A DNA stretch of 33,635 bases from positions 1-33,635 of the forward strand of contig JANLZB010000059.1 in NCBI GenBank assembly GCA_031366005.1, written 5' to 3'. The stretch comes from JANLUX01 sp031366005. GTDB lineage: Bacteria; Bacteroidota; Bacteroidia; AKYH767-A; OLB10. Positions 23,710-31,203 of the stretch are shown here, piece after piece. Numbering within the stretch: the stretch's first letter is position 1; each line of letters opens with the position of its first letter. Below the pieces are notes generated by a model, which did not search any database, was not told the origin of the DNA, and saw nothing but the letters and a program-made list of their open reading frames with translations. Position numbers and translations under genes: made by a program.

Positions 23710-24759
23710 TTAATTTGTATTTATAATTCTAACTGGCATTGTAGCCGGAAGCAATCCTGATAAGCGAATGATGCGTTGTCCGGCATCACCTGCAACGAAA
23801 GAAACAAAGCCCGTACCAAGTCCTGCTCTTCCTTCCCTGCTGATCATATAAACTTCACGTGTAAGAGGATATTCTTTTGTTGAAATGTATGCCTGGTATG
23901 GCTGAAAATAATCAGCTGCCGCTGGATTTTCTTTACCTGATAATGCAATTACTCGAATGCGCGAAAGGAAATCTACAACCTGTTTGTCGTCATGATCTCC
24001 AATCCAGCTGACGCCAATAACACCAATCGCATTTTTATTTTTCTCTACATATTCCAATACTTCTCTGTTGGTATTTACAGCAAAGCAATAAGAAGGAAAT
24101 GCATCAGAATTCATTAAACTGTCGTGAAGATAACGAACAGTGGAAGAACCTTTGTTATCAAAAACGAATGTTATATCAGCTAATGATGATGTGGAATTAA
24201 TTTGTTTCCACGAACTTATTTTTCCGGCAAGTAAATCTTTTAGCTGTGAAATTTTTAAAAGTGAATCGTTATTCGCTCGATTAATAATAAGTGCTAATGC
24301 ATCAACAGCAACTTTAGTAGTAACCGGAATAAGATGTCGCGATTCAAAAATATTTTGTTCATCAGGTTTCAATTTGCGTGACGCAATAATTACTTTAACT
24401 GAATCATTCAATAAATCTTTAAACAATTCTGTTTCGTGCTTATATCCCATATTGATGAAAGCATAACGATACAACCCATGAAAGGTATCCAGTTCAGCAT
24501 CCGCTAATGGACGCAGTGTTTCATCAGCTGCAATATTTACTCTGCCTGATGTTGGCGTATCATTATAAGGTGCATTGGGATTAGAGTTGCAACCGAAAAA
24601 TAAAATTGCTGTGAAGAATAAAATGTAATGAATTGTTATCCGCGTTGAAAGAGAATTGTCATTCTGAAAGAAACTTGAGAAATAGAAACGAGAAGTGTGA
24701 GAGTCTTTATAAGATCTTATAACACTTAAGCGCTGAATGAACTTCTTTCGGTTATACAT
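23710..24759 (-). CDS. PstS-like phosphate ABC-type substrate-binding lipoprotein
   Basis: A periplasmic binding protein of the PstS-like family (LRPLADAELDTFHGLY, then VKVIIASRKLKPDE, VAVDALALIINRANND, KISQLKDLLAGKISSWKQI, NKGSSTVRYLHD), tethered by a lipobox ending FFGC after the hydrophobic HYILFFTAIL. The ligand may be phosphate or another oxyanion; no ABC permease or ATPase is nearby. Start-site oddity: no ATG, GTG or TTG lies between the lipoprotein signal and the GTCATTC repeat. The only standard ATG (24759) is inside the repeat, adding about 45 odd residues before the signal. Real initiation may use ATT/ATA near 24631-24640, or the native start may have been lost to the repeat. It overlaps the TPR gene by one base. 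Confidence 0.8.
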   Translation of the reverse strand: MYNRKKFIQRLSVIRSYKDSHTSRFYFSSFFQNDNSLSTRITIHYILFFTAILFFGCNSNPNAPYNDTPTSGRVNIAADETLRPLADAELDTFHGLYRYAFINMGYKHETELFKDLLNDSVKVIIASRKLKPDEQNIFESRHLIPVTTKVAVDALALIINRANNDSLLKISQLKDLLAGKISSWKQINSTSSLADITFVFDNKGSSTVRYLHDSLMNSDAFPSYCFAVNTNREVLEYVEKNKNAIGVIGVSWIGDHDDKQVVDFLSRIRVIALSGKENPAAADYFQPYQAYISTKEYPLTREVYMISREGRAGLGTGFVSFVAGDAGQRIIRLSGLLPATMPVRIINTN

Positions 24760-24798
24760 TTTCTAACAGTAATTACACGAGTTTCTTTCAGAATGACA
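24657..24798. repeat. GTCATTC-family inverted-repeat element overlapping the PstS-like gene
   Basis: Left arm TGTCATTCTGAAAGAAACTT (from 24657) and right arm (24776-24798, ending TTTCAGAATGACA) are close complements. The 142-base length and the internal TGAATGAACTTC stretch match the copy at 11909-12050. It spans the spacer between the small membrane protein and the PstS-like gene and covers the annotated first 34 codons of the latter. Confidence 0.75.
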
Positions 24799-24808
24799 TA
24801 AATACTTT

Positions 24809-25024
24809 TTACCCCTGCTCGTTCATTTGTTTATTCAACCTAACGATTCGATAAGCACGATATATTGCATAAAGAATTAAAAACACGCCAAGAAAATATC
24901 TTTGTCCCCCTGAGAGAAATGACTGTCCCTTGTCAGAAATCAATATGTAAATTCCTATCAAAGCATACACAACTGTCATTGACAATGTGAAATAATATAA
25001 AATTCCTCCTGAACGTTGCTGCAT
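24809..25024 (-). CDS. Small two-helix membrane protein, conserved hypothetical
   Basis: A 71-residue protein with two predicted membrane helices, at about 8-28 (LYYFTLSMTVVYALIGIYIL) and 42-58 (YFLGVFLILYAIYRAYRI), joined by a short loop, and a charged C-terminal tail (RLNKQMNEQG). It lacks a signal peptide. I do not recognise a named family, but a gene of this size at this place in ExbBD-TonB-PstS clusters is familiar in Bacteroidota. It lies between tonB and the PstS-like gene on the same strand, separated from tonB by a perfect hairpin. It may be an accessory subunit of the energised complex; that is inference from position. Confidence 0.72.
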   Translation of the reverse strand: MQQRSGGILYYFTLSMTVVYALIGIYILISDKGQSFLSGGQRYFLGVFLILYAIYRAYRIVRLNKQMNEQG

Positions 25025-25057
25025 ATTTTATTTAAAATAGAAACTGTTTAAAACGTA

Positions 25058-25114
25058 ATTGCGAGAAACAAAGCAATCTGTTTTATAACTGCAGATTGCT
25101 TTGTTTCTCGCAAT
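25058..25114. repeat. Perfect 23-bp inverted repeat (ATTGCGAGAAACAAAG type)
   Basis: The 23-base arm starting ATTGCGAGAAACAAAGCAAT (25058-25080) is repeated as its exact complement at 25092-25114 with an 11-base loop. Repeats of this ATTGCGAG..GCAATCTG type occur in many unrelated bacteria. It lies between tonB and the small membrane protein gene, inside the putative operon, where it may attenuate or stabilise the transcript. Confidence 0.88.
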
Positions 25115-25128
25115 GAATGGATATATAA

Positions 25129-25935
25129 TTATTTTGCTAACGTAAACTTAATAGGCATCACCATTGATACCTGAACTGCTCTTCCGTTTTGTTTTCCCAC
25201 TGTCCATGCAGGCATCATCTTAGCTACCCGCATTGCTTCATCACTAAGCCCGTTTACACCGCGCTTTATTTCAAAATCTTTCAGCTTACCATCTTTGTCA
25301 ACAACAAATCCGATATAAACTGTTCCTTCAATATTAGCTTCTCGTGCCATAGCAGGATACTTTAAGTTTTTTTGTAAAAACTCCTGTCTTGCTCCATCGC
25401 CCCCAGGAAATGCAGGCATCTCTTCCACATAAGTAAATACTTTCCCTGCATCAGGATCTTCTACCACCACTTCAGGCATTGGTTCTGTTCCTCCTACTTC
25501 ACCTTCCTGTGTAACAGAACTTACAGTAGTCTCACTTAATTTTTCCTGTGGCGGTGGTTGCTCTTCTTCTATCGGACGATCCACTACAACAGGTGGTGTA
25601 AACTTCACGGTTTCAATTGTTGGTGGTGGCGGTGGTGGTGGCGGTGGTGGTGGCTCTTTCTCATCAATGGGAGGAGGTTCAGTTAATGTTACTTCAACCT
25701 CAATAGGTTTTGTGTTAGTATTCTCCATACTTCCGGCAATAAACCTATAAATGACCGGAGCACTGATGCATAAAGTGAAAAACAAGACTGAAAAAATTAA
25801 TGCACGCGCTATATTTTTCTGATAGCTTCTGCGAAGCTGATATGCTCCGTATTCTTTTTGCCTGTTTGCGAAAACCAACTCCGCACGTTCAGGAGAAACG
25901 ACATTGTCCCATGAGGGAGTGAATAGTTCTGCCAT
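25129..25935 (-). CDS. tonB: TonB family energy transducer
   Basis: Links the ExbB/ExbD proton channel to outer-membrane receptors or other envelope machines; 268 residues. The cytoplasmic start has the Bacteroidota motif ELVFANRQKEYGAYQLRRSY (19-38). A single membrane helix follows at about 43-66, then a periplasm-spanning rod with 11 consecutive prolines (95-105) and Glu/Pro-rich sequence. The C-terminal TonB domain is at about 180-268 (FPGGDGARQEFLQKNLKYP, then GTVYIGFVVDKDGKL). It starts four bases after exbD2. The polyproline is coded by 11 near-identical CCA/CCG triplets (25621-25653), a possible length-variable site. Confidence 0.92.
   Translation of the reverse strand: MAELFTPSWDNVVSPERAELVFANRQKEYGAYQLRRSYQKNIARALIFSVLFFTLCISAPVIYRFIAGSMENTNTKPIEVEVTLTEPPPIDEKEPPPPPPPPPPPTIETVKFTPPVVVDRPIEEEQPPPQEKLSETTVSSVTQEGEVGGTEPMPEVVVEDPDAGKVFTYVEEMPAFPGGDGARQEFLQKNLKYPAMAREANIEGTVYIGFVVDKDGKLKDFEIKRGVNGLSDEAMRVAKMMPAWTVGKQNGRAVQVSMVMPIKFTLAK
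25621..25653. repeat. Triplet repeat coding the polyproline rod of TonB
   Basis: Eleven consecutive TGG/CGG triplets in the pattern TGG-TGG-TGG-CGG, read on the minus strand as CCA/CCG (Pro). A three-base unit can change length without a frameshift. Confidence 0.85.
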
Positions 25936-25939
25936 TCTT

Positions 25940-26554
25940 TTACTGATTTAATGCGTTAATCATATCATATTCCTGCTTTGTAATATCCACCAAGGCATAT
26001 TTACCAATGAAAGCACTATTTAATTCATCCAGTGCATCCACCACATTTTTATACTTTGCTTTATCATCCGTTTTAACCAATACCATCAAAGCTTTTTTAT
26101 CACCTTTAATATCCACCTCCATTCTTTTTAATGTGGTATCAGCAATATTATTTTTTGTTGACTGGCTCCTGAGATCTTTAATTCTGTCAACAGCAAATTG
26201 ATTTTTTTCAAGTAATAACTTACGCATTCCGGAAGCAGAGAAATCAGTAAGCGTTAATTGTGTCTCGGGTTTCAATTCTCCAAAATACCAATACACCTTA
26301 TTTTTATCTGTTAATAATAATGTAAGCGCATTGTTTACTAATGAGGGAGGTGTATTAGGATCTTTTACCGGCATATTAATCTCCATCGTTTTGGGTTTTC
26401 CAAAAGTGGTGGTCAACATAAAAAAAGTAAGCAACAGAAACGCCAGGTCAACCATTGGCGTCATATCTATATGGGTGGAATTCTTTTTGGCGCGAAGCTT
26501 TTTGTGCTTGCCTTTTTTATCACCACCACTATCTCCGGTTTGTACTTCAGCCAT
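25940..26554 (-). CDS. exbD: ExbD-like biopolymer transport protein (second copy)
   Basis: Subunit of the ExbB-ExbD proton channel, 204 residues. After a Lys-rich cytoplasmic start comes the ExbD motif STHIDMTPMVDLAFLLLTFF (27-46), whose Asp in MVDLAF is the proton-carrying residue, in a single membrane helix. The periplasmic domain, about 150 residues, is longer than in E. coli ExbD and contains two Lys-rich segments. It starts three bases after exbD1 and lies four bases ahead of tonB, so the genes form one transcription unit. Two different ExbD copies are common in Bacteroidota and may form a heteromeric channel. Confidence 0.9.
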   Translation of the reverse strand: MAEVQTGDSGGDKKGKHKKLRAKKNSTHIDMTPMVDLAFLLLTFFMLTTTFGKPKTMEINMPVKDPNTPPSLVNNALTLLLTDKNKVYWYFGELKPETQLTLTDFSASGMRKLLLEKNQFAVDRIKDLRSQSTKNNIADTTLKRMEVDIKGDKKALMVLVKTDDKAKYKNVVDALDELNSAFIGKYALVDITKQEYDMINALNQ

Positions 26555-26557
26555 TGT

Positions 26558-27208
26558 TTATCCTCCTTTTTGATTTGGATCCTGCTCTAAGTCTGTAACG
26601 AGGTTAAAGCGATTTACTTTCATTTCCTGGAACACTTCTATAACGCGTTTTATTGAAGTATAATTTGCATTGCCATCACCTTTTATAGCAAATCGTAACT
26701 GTTTGTTTTTTTCCACATTTTCTCCTTTGTGTTTATCTGCTTCAGCAAAACGACCGTAATAAATCCACTGTCCTAATTGATTGTTTAAGGAATCAAACGG
26801 GATTCCCTGACTTTTTTTCATAAAAGATTTACGTTCCTGTTCACCTAATGGAAGATATTGTTTCAATTGCTGAACAGTCATACCAAATGTGCTCATGATA
26901 GAAAACCTGTTTATCTCTTCGTCCGAAAATTTCACGCCATACTTTTCTCCCATTTTCAGGAGGAGATTTTTTCGCACTTCTTTCCCTTCCAGATTAAAGA
27001 AAACACGGTTAGCGCTATCTACTGTTATCAGCATTACATTATCAGGAAGTATTTTTTCTGAGATGGATGAAGGTGTATCCACTACTACCGGCTCATCAGG
27101 ACGAAACTGTGTGGTAAGCATAAAAAAAGTTACCAGGAGAAAGGCAAGATCCACCATTGGAGTCATATCCAATGAAGGACTTTTCCTGGGCATCTTTATT
27201 TTAGACAT
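26558..27208 (-). CDS. exbD: ExbD-like biopolymer transport protein (first copy)
   Basis: Single-pass channel subunit of 216 residues. The start MSKIKMPRKSPSLDMTPMVD leads to the membrane helix LAFLLVTFFMLTT, with the key Asp in MVDLAF. The periplasmic domain diverges from the second copy (for example YGVKFSDEEINRFSIMSTF and YTSIKRVIEVFQEMKVNRFN). It follows exbB by 70 bases and precedes the second exbD by three. The sequence divergence between the two copies points to separate roles within one complex rather than a recent duplication. Confidence 0.9.
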   Translation of the reverse strand: MSKIKMPRKSPSLDMTPMVDLAFLLVTFFMLTTQFRPDEPVVVDTPSSISEKILPDNVMLITVDSANRVFFNLEGKEVRKNLLLKMGEKYGVKFSDEEINRFSIMSTFGMTVQQLKQYLPLGEQERKSFMKKSQGIPFDSLNNQLGQWIYYGRFAEADKHKGENVEKNKQLRFAIKGDGNANYTSIKRVIEVFQEMKVNRFNLVTDLEQDPNQKGG

Positions 27209-27278
27209 TCTTGCGGTTTTTAAAGTTCAACTATTAAAATTTAAATTTAAGATGCATTGACATCAAAAATTCCATAAA

Positions 27279-28082
27279 TTAATTTTTGGCTGTGAATGTT
27301 TGAACAATGCTATAACCTGCCTCATCAATACCATAAGTAATTGAATCAATCTTATTGGTAAAGAAATTATAGAATATAATGGCGATAGCAGATGTTGCAA
27401 TTCCAAGGCCGGTATTAATCAATGCTTCAGAAATACCGGTTGCAAGTGCAACAGCATCAGGAGAACCAGCTTGTGCAAGAGCGGCAAATGCGCGAATCAT
27501 ACCAAGCACAGTTCCTAATAGTCCCATTAAAGTTGCAATAGAAGCAATGGTGGAAATGATAACAAGATTTTTAGAAAGCATTGGCAATTCCAATGTAGTG
27601 GCTTCTTCAATTTCTTTTTGAATGGCTGCTACTTTATGTTCTTTGTCGAGTGATTTTTCTGCGTCCATCTGGCGGTATGATTGCAAACCAGCTTTTACCA
27701 CAGCTGCAATTGAACCTCGCTGGCGATCGCATTCTTTGTTAGCTGCTTCTATATCACCACGCGATAAAGCAGCACGGATTTTATTGATGAATACATCAAT
27801 GCGCCCTTTTCCTTTTGAATTATTAATAGTGATAAAACGCTCTATCACGAAAGTGATCACGATCATTAATAAAGCCATCAATAAAGGCACGATGATTCCA
27901 CCTTTATAAATAATACCCAGATAATTGCCGGGAAGTGGGCTCAGCTCAGGATTATTATCCTGAAAATTGCCTGGATTACCCAACACGAATTTGAAAATGA
28001 TGTAGGAAAGAACTAACGCTGTAGGAATAACAATCGCTGCTAAAATTCCCTGGATGCCTGATCCTGATTTTGTCTCGCTCAT
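27279..28082 (-). CDS. exbB: ExbB/TolQ/MotA-type proton channel protein
   Basis: Multi-pass inner-membrane channel subunit that uses proton motive force to drive TonB; 267 residues. Membrane segments are near 11-33, 56-78 (IIVPLLMALLMIVITFVIE), 168-195 and 212-235. The conserved block LVIISTIASIATLMGLLGTVLGMIRAF and the following GISEALINTGLGI carry the ExbB/TolQ signature. A cytoplasmic loop at about 85-160 is charged. It is the first gene of the exbB-exbD-exbD-tonB operon, with a good upstream promoter at 28156-28184 and a small hairpin in the leader (28101-28116). Confidence 0.92.
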   Translation of the reverse strand: MSETKSGSGIQGILAAIVIPTALVLSYIIFKFVLGNPGNFQDNNPELSPLPGNYLGIIYKGGIIVPLLMALLMIVITFVIERFITINNSKGKGRIDVFINKIRAALSRGDIEAANKECDRQRGSIAAVVKAGLQSYRQMDAEKSLDKEHKVAAIQKEIEEATTLELPMLSKNLVIISTIASIATLMGLLGTVLGMIRAFAALAQAGSPDAVALATGISEALINTGLGIATSAIAIIFYNFFTNKIDSITYGIDEAGYSIVQTFTAKN

Positions 28083-28100
28083 AGATGTTTTGCTATTTAG

Positions 28101-28116
28101 TCCCGATCCTTCGGGA
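28101..28116 (-). other. Short hairpin in the exbB leader
   Basis: TCCCGA and TCGGGA are separated by four bases and lie 18 bases upstream of the exbB ATG. Stem of six GC-rich pairs; no riboswitch family was recognised. It may affect translation or be a repeat fragment. Confidence 0.4.
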
Positions 28117-28155
28117 GAGATTATGTTTTTTGTTTTTCGATTTTTTAGAGGGGTA

Positions 28156-28184
28156 CAATATTAATTAAAACTGATAATAATCAA
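28156..28184 (-). promoter_or_regulatory. Probable promoter of the exbB operon
   Basis: On the minus strand, TTTTG ends at 28182, then an 18-base spacer and TAATATTG (28156-28163), one mismatch from TAnnTTTG. The leader would be about 70 bases. Confidence 0.45.
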
Positions 28185-28280
28185 AACCCCGCCATAATTA
28201 AATTGTTGTTTTACCTTTTGCTTGTTTTACTTATCAATGACAATGGTATGATTATATATAAATTCTCGATGCCTTATTAT

Positions 28281-28772
28281 TCAGTTTCTGAAATTAACAT
28301 ATTGCAAAGGCACATCTAGCCTCATCTTCTTCACCAGGACAATCACATTTTGCAAATCATCCAGCTTTTTACCTGTCACACGAATTTGTTCATCCATAAT
28401 TGAACCCTGCACTTTTATTCCTGATTCTTTAATTGCCTTCACAATTTTTTTTGCAGTTTCTTTATCAACTCCTTCCTTCACCTTTATGTCTTTCCTGATC
28501 ATATTGCCTGAAGCATAGTGTTCTTTGCCATAATCTAATGCTGATGGCTCCAATCCCTGTTTCACCATTCTTCCTATTATTACGTCCTGAACGGCTTTCA
28601 TACGCATTTCGTTTTCTGTAACTACTTGTAATGTCAGCGTTTTTTTATCAAGCTCCAGCGTAGTTTTCGAACCATGAAAATCATAACGGTTAGCAATTTC
28701 CTTTAAAGCCACATTAATGGCATTATCCAGTTTTTGTTTGTCAATTTCACTTACTATGTCAAAAGATGGCAT
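28281..28772 (-). CDS. yajQ: YajQ family nucleotide-binding protein
   Basis: Cytosolic YajQ-family protein of 163 residues, the normal length, with two related alpha/beta domains. Conserved segments are MPSFDIVSEIDKQKLDNAIN at the start, EIANRYDFHGSKTTLEL, KEHYASGNMIRKDIKV, and VQGSIMDEQIRVTGKKLDDL. Family members bind RNA/tRNA or cyclic di-GMP in different reports; the ligand here is not determined. It is upstream of exbB on the same strand, 198 bases away with a promoter in the gap, so it is likely separate. It is divergent from the FG-GAP gene. Confidence 0.92.
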   Translation of the reverse strand: MPSFDIVSEIDKQKLDNAINVALKEIANRYDFHGSKTTLELDKKTLTLQVVTENEMRMKAVQDVIIGRMVKQGLEPSALDYGKEHYASGNMIRKDIKVKEGVDKETAKKIVKAIKESGIKVQGSIMDEQIRVTGKKLDDLQNVIVLVKKMRLDVPLQYVNFRN

Positions 28773-28833
28773 TGTTAAAGCTATTGTGTGATATTCTGCG
28801 TAATATTAATTCAAAATCAGATTCATTAATCAG

Positions 28834-28841
28834 TACTTTTG
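28834..28841 (+). promoter_or_regulatory. Possible -7 box of the FG-GAP operon
   Basis: TACTTTTG matches TAnnTTTG and lies 91 bases before the ATG at 28933. No TTG -33 partner is seen. Confidence 0.3.
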
Positions 28842-28932
28842 TTTGATTCAGATATATAAAAGTGTTTAAATAACTTATGCAACTAATTACTGAATCTTTA
28901 CGTATGATTACACTATAATCTAATTAAGAAAA

Positions 28933-31203
28933 ATGAAAAACCTTTTACTAATTATCGCTCTGTGGATATTCTCCGGAATAGGTACTATGGTTGCCCAAAA
29001 TTTACGACCTGATACACGTCCTCCTGTTTTTATCAATGGTAATATTCTCCAAAATCCATGGACTGGCGGAGCTAACAGCCCTGTTATTTCTCAAATTGAT
29101 TTAAATGGAGATGGCAAGCTCGATCTTATTACGTTTGATGTAGTAGGCTCACGTTTATCTACTTATTTAAACATCGGTCATACCGGACAAATCAACTATC
29201 GTTACGCACCGCAGTACCAAAATAAATTTCCGGGTTTGCATGATTGGGTTCGAACCTATGACTTTGATTGCGATGGCGATCTTGACCTGTTTACTTATGG
29301 CAATGCAGGAATAACGGTTTACCAAAATGATTACAGTACAGCCACCGGCTTAAAATTTTCGTTGTTCACTAATCAGATAAACACATATTATGGTTCCATT
29401 CAAACCAATTTATATGTTAATGGTGTCACCATTCCTGCTTTCGCAGATGTAGATGGTGATGGTGATATGGATATTCTTTCCTTTCCTGTTTCAGGCAGCT
29501 GGGTGGAGTTTCATAAAAACTACGCAATGGATTCAACAGGCAACTGTGCAGGTCTTCTCTTCCACATTCAATTTCATTATCCTTCATCCATTCCTGAAAT
29601 GTGGGGGCATTTTTTTCTGAGTGGTATGTCCAATGTAGCAATGCTGAACATTCAGCGTCCTGCACCTCCCGATCCATTTAATCAACAGACTAAACTTACA
29701 AATCACGATCTTCATTCAGGCTCTGCGCTTTGGGGTTTTGATTTTGAATGCGATAATGATATAGATCTTTTTAACGGAGACATACTGGGTTCTAATTTAC
29801 TTTTTCTTAAAAACGGTGGGCCTCCTGATTCTATGGTAACACAGGACACCCTTTTTCCTTCTTATGATACACCCGTGCACATGGAAAACATTCCTTGTCC
29901 TGCATTATTGGATGTTGATAATGATGGTAAAAAAGATTTGTTGGTTACTTCATTAGCTACTGTGGGAGAAGATTATAATAATGTATGGCTTTACAATAAC
30001 CAGGCAGATAACTGCAACCCATATTTTCATTACACCACCAATCGTTTTTTAGTGGATCAGATGATTGATGTGGGTACTTCTGCCCGTCCGGTGTTTGTAG
30101 ATGTTGATGCAGATGGTTTACAGGACATGCTTATTGCCAATCTTCAGTATTATAATAATGCAAACCCTTCCGCATCATACAGCCGTATTGCATATTTCCG
30201 AAATACGGGCTCAACTACTTTTCCCATTTTTACTTTGATTGATAAAGATTATGCAAACTGCTCCTCTCTTGGAGTGTTAGGTTTGCATCCTGCCTTTGGC
30301 GATCTTGATGGTGATGGTGATCAGGATTTATTGATGGGCACTGATGCAGGAACTATTATTTATTATGAGAATACTGCAGGAGCAGGAAACCCTTTGAATT
30401 TAACTTTTATGCAAGGTTCTTATTTTGCCATTGATGTAGGAGCTAATAGTGCGCCACAGATTATTGATGTGGATAAAGATGGATTACCTGATCTGCTGAT
30501 TGGTGAGCGTGCAGGAAATTTAAATTATTATCATAACAACGGCACAGCCAACTCCCCTCTTTTTTCAACTCTCACAAGCAATAATTTCGGAGGTGTAAAT
30601 GTGATTAAAACAAATGCAATACAGGGTAACAGCGCACCATTGCTCTTCACTCATAATGGTGGTTATGAGTTACTGGTAGGTTCTGAAAGCGGCTATGTTT
30701 ATCAATACAATAACATTGATGGAAATTTAAGTGGAGTTTTCACTTTGGTTGATTCTACCTATCAAAATATTTATGAACCTTCTCATGCCACCATTGCAAT
30801 GGCTGATATAGATGGCGATTCTAAATTTGATTTATTGGTTGGTTGCCAGGCGGGCGGAGTACGTTTATACACACAACGGAATCCTGTTATCATAAGTCAT
30901 CCTCATACTGCCATTGCTTATAATTCTGCTAAAGTGGGTGATGAAAATGATAACACGAATGCTTCCACCTTCTCACTCTTTCCATCTCCTGCCACTGAAA
31001 ATTTAAATATTCAGATAAATAAAAATGAATCTTCACCGTTTTCATTGCAGATAATTGATTTGCTCGGTGAGCAGGTACTGGCATTATCAAAAATTACTTC
31101 TTCTTCCATTTCCGTTGACATTCACACACTCGAAGCGGGTATTTATTTTGTCCGCGTTAAAAATGCAAACGGTGAAAGCATTCAGAAATTTATCAAACAA
31201 TGA
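28933..31203 (+). CDS. Secreted FG-GAP/VCBS repeat protein with T9SS type A sorting domain
   Basis: A large extracellular beta-propeller-like protein of 756 residues. The signal peptide is residues 1-21. At least nine calcium-loop motifs of the form DxDxDGxxD are spread along the chain (DLNGDGKLDL, DFDCDGDLDLF, DVDGDGDMDIL, DVDNDGKKDLL, DLDGDGDQDLL, DVDKDGLPDLL, DIDGDSKFDLL and two degenerate ones), as in integrin-like FG-GAP/VCBS repeats. The last 75 residues are a T9SS type A domain (FSLFPSPATENLNI, then IIDLLGEQVL, then LEAGIYFVRV). The ligand is unknown; adhesion or carbohydrate binding is a guess. Its stop overlaps the next gene's start by four bases (ATGA), so the pair is coupled. Confidence 0.87.
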   Translation: MKNLLLIIALWIFSGIGTMVAQNLRPDTRPPVFINGNILQNPWTGGANSPVISQIDLNGDGKLDLITFDVVGSRLSTYLNIGHTGQINYRYAPQYQNKFPGLHDWVRTYDFDCDGDLDLFTYGNAGITVYQNDYSTATGLKFSLFTNQINTYYGSIQTNLYVNGVTIPAFADVDGDGDMDILSFPVSGSWVEFHKNYAMDSTGNCAGLLFHIQFHYPSSIPEMWGHFFLSGMSNVAMLNIQRPAPPDPFNQQTKLTNHDLHSGSALWGFDFECDNDIDLFNGDILGSNLLFLKNGGPPDSMVTQDTLFPSYDTPVHMENIPCPALLDVDNDGKKDLLVTSLATVGEDYNNVWLYNNQADNCNPYFHYTTNRFLVDQMIDVGTSARPVFVDVDADGLQDMLIANLQYYNNANPSASYSRIAYFRNTGSTTFPIFTLIDKDYANCSSLGVLGLHPAFGDLDGDGDQDLLMGTDAGTIIYYENTAGAGNPLNLTFMQGSYFAIDVGANSAPQIIDVDKDGLPDLLIGERAGNLNYYHNNGTANSPLFSTLTSNNFGGVNVIKTNAIQGNSAPLLFTHNGGYELLVGSESGYVYQYNNIDGNLSGVFTLVDSTYQNIYEPSHATIAMADIDGDSKFDLLVGCQAGGVRLYTQRNPVIISHPHTAIAYNSAKVGDENDNTNASTFSLFPSPATENLNIQINKNESSPFSLQIIDLLGEQVLALSKITSSSISVDIHTLEAGIYFVRVKNANGESIQKFIKQ

